5,581 nucleotides of DNA from Terriglobia bacterium. GTDB taxonomy: Bacteria > Acidobacteriota > Terriglobia > UBA7540. The position numbers were made by a program, and so were the translations under genes. The stretch is from positions 1 through 5,581 of the forward strand of contig JASHYZ010000187.1 of assembly GCA_030042795.1 (NCBI GenBank). The letters are read 5' to 3'. Positions 4,949 through 5,581 of the stretch are shown piece after piece; position 1 is the stretch's first letter; every line of letters begins with the position of its first letter. The notes below the pieces were generated by a model, which was not told the DNA's origin, made no database searches, and was given only the letters and a program-made list of their open reading frames with translations.

Positions 4949-5458
4949 TTAGCTTGGGAGCGCCATGCGCAGTTTCGATTTGCTGAGCGCCTTGACGAGT
5001 TGCTGTTCGGCTATGTCTTTGCTCCAGCCGCGGCCGATGGCAACTTCGTCGACGAGGAGTTGCCAAGCACGGTCGAACATCCGCTTCTCGCGAAAGGAAA
5101 GCGGCTTCGCCTGACTCAACATCAACAGCCCTTTGAAGACCTCGGCAACCTCCAACAGTGACCCGCTCCGCATCTTGTCGGAGTTCTCTCTGAAGCGGTC
5201 CTTCCAGTCATGCGGAGGCGTGAGGCCGCCGTTGTTGAGGTAATCCAGGACTGTCGTGATCTCCCGCAGCTTGGCTACGCGGCGCAGGCCAAGGCTGGCC
5301 ACGTTACCGGTTGGAACCATGACGCGCAGACCATTGGAGTTGAGCTTGAGCATGTAGTACATCTCAGGCTGACCGGTCAAATTACGGTGAGAAATCTGCT
5401 CAATTGTACCGACACCTTGATTGGGATAGACAATTTTATCGCCTACCTCAAAGTTCAT
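4949..5458 (-). CDS. carD: CarD/CdnL-family RNA polymerase-binding transcription regulator
   Basis: A 169-residue cytoplasmic protein that, in its family, binds the RNA polymerase beta subunit and stabilises the open promoter complex. It does not recognise specific DNA. The N-terminal Tudor-like RNA-polymerase interaction domain is residues 1-60 (FEVGDKIVYPNQGVGTIEQI, typical family opening). It is followed by the all-helical C-terminal domain that contacts the upstream fork of the -10 element. W85 in PPHDWKDRF corresponds in position to the DNA-wedging tryptophan of mycobacterial CarD. The length matches the family (about 160-170 residues) and there is no TRCF fusion or AT-hook tail, so it is of the CdnL type rather than Myxococcus CarD proper. 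It starts at ATG 5458-5456 and ends at TAA 4951-4949. A seven-G run four bases upstream takes the place of a normal Shine-Dalgarno. Convergent with the response regulator. Confidence 0.95.
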   Translation of the reverse strand: MNFEVGDKIVYPNQGVGTIEQISHRNLTGQPEMYYMLKLNSNGLRVMVPTGNVASLGLRRVAKLREITTVLDYLNNGGLTPPHDWKDRFRENSDKMRSGSLLEVAEVFKGLLMLSQAKPLSFREKRMFDRAWQLLVDEVAIGRGWSKDIAEQQLVKALSKSKLRMALPS

Positions 5459-5462
5459 AAGG

Positions 5463-5469
5463 CCCCCCC
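5463..5469 (-). promoter_or_regulatory. Seven-G homopolymer at the carD ribosome-binding position
   Basis: On the - strand a run of seven G ends four bases before the carD ATG (CCTT spacer). No AGGAGG-like sequence is closer. The run may pair poorly with the CCUCC anti-Shine-Dalgarno. Homopolymers at this place can alter expression when their length changes, but only one allele is seen here. Confidence 0.4.
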
Positions 5470-5581
5470 GGCTAATGTGTTTGCTGGCACAAGATGAGGG
5501 TAATCCTGTATACGAATTCCCGTCAAGGCCGAAGAGGGCGCAAGGTCGGCTTTTCCGTCGGCGTCAGGGCTGCGATCAGCC

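Noticed and set aside
5507..5526. carD promoter from TTGACG (5526-5521, - strand) and TATACA (5512-5507, - strand)
   Set aside because: The two boxes are only eight bases apart, and no acceptable partner is found at 16-18 bases for either.
5523..5579. Possible 3' end of a further - strand gene entering from the right edge (18 codons then TGA at 5525-5523), and an alternative frame ending in TGA overlapping the carD ATG
   Set aside because: Both frames are open but too short to recognise. The 18-codon frame has the more GC-rich third positions, but neither can be supported from so little sequence.

Overview
The window reads as a piece of a GC-rich bacterial chromosome, most likely from the Acidobacteriota. 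That is an inference from the dnaJ-hspR pairing, a CarD/CdnL-type regulator, and an intergenic region packed with short GC-rich palindromes and degenerate micro-repeats. No single marker in the window proves the phylum.

Layout. Bases 1-1050 are the 3' part of dnaJ (type I, four zinc-finger repeats), entering from the left edge. Bases 1051-1601 hold no credible gene. They contain micro-repeats, a dense cluster of hairpins and a nearly perfect 46-bp inverted repeat (1269-1314 and 1520-1565) whose left arm doubles as a good intrinsic terminator. Next come hspR (1602-2015, MerR-type heat-shock repressor), a small two-helix membrane protein (2064-2357), a PitA-type phosphate transporter (2496-4085) with a possible Pho-box-like promoter, and an OmpR-family response regulator (4166-4840), all on the + strand. 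carD (4949-5458) lies on the - strand, convergent with the response regulator. The last 123 bases are the carD upstream region and hold no gene I can support.

How the genes relate. dnaJ and hspR form a stress module: HspR typically represses the dnaK/dnaJ chaperone genes and is itself helped by DnaK. The repeat-rich spacer and terminator suggest that hspR is at least partly uncoupled from dnaJ transcription. pit imports phosphate. The regulator behind it resembles the CusR/CopR subgroup more than PhoB, and no histidine kinase is visible beside it. CarD acts globally on RNA polymerase at promoters.

The genes are all recognisable families, and I do not see a new multi-gene system. The most unusual structure is the 297-bp inverted-repeat/hairpin element between dnaJ and hspR. 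It looks like a REP/BIME-like or MITE-like dispersed element and deserves a genome-wide search.
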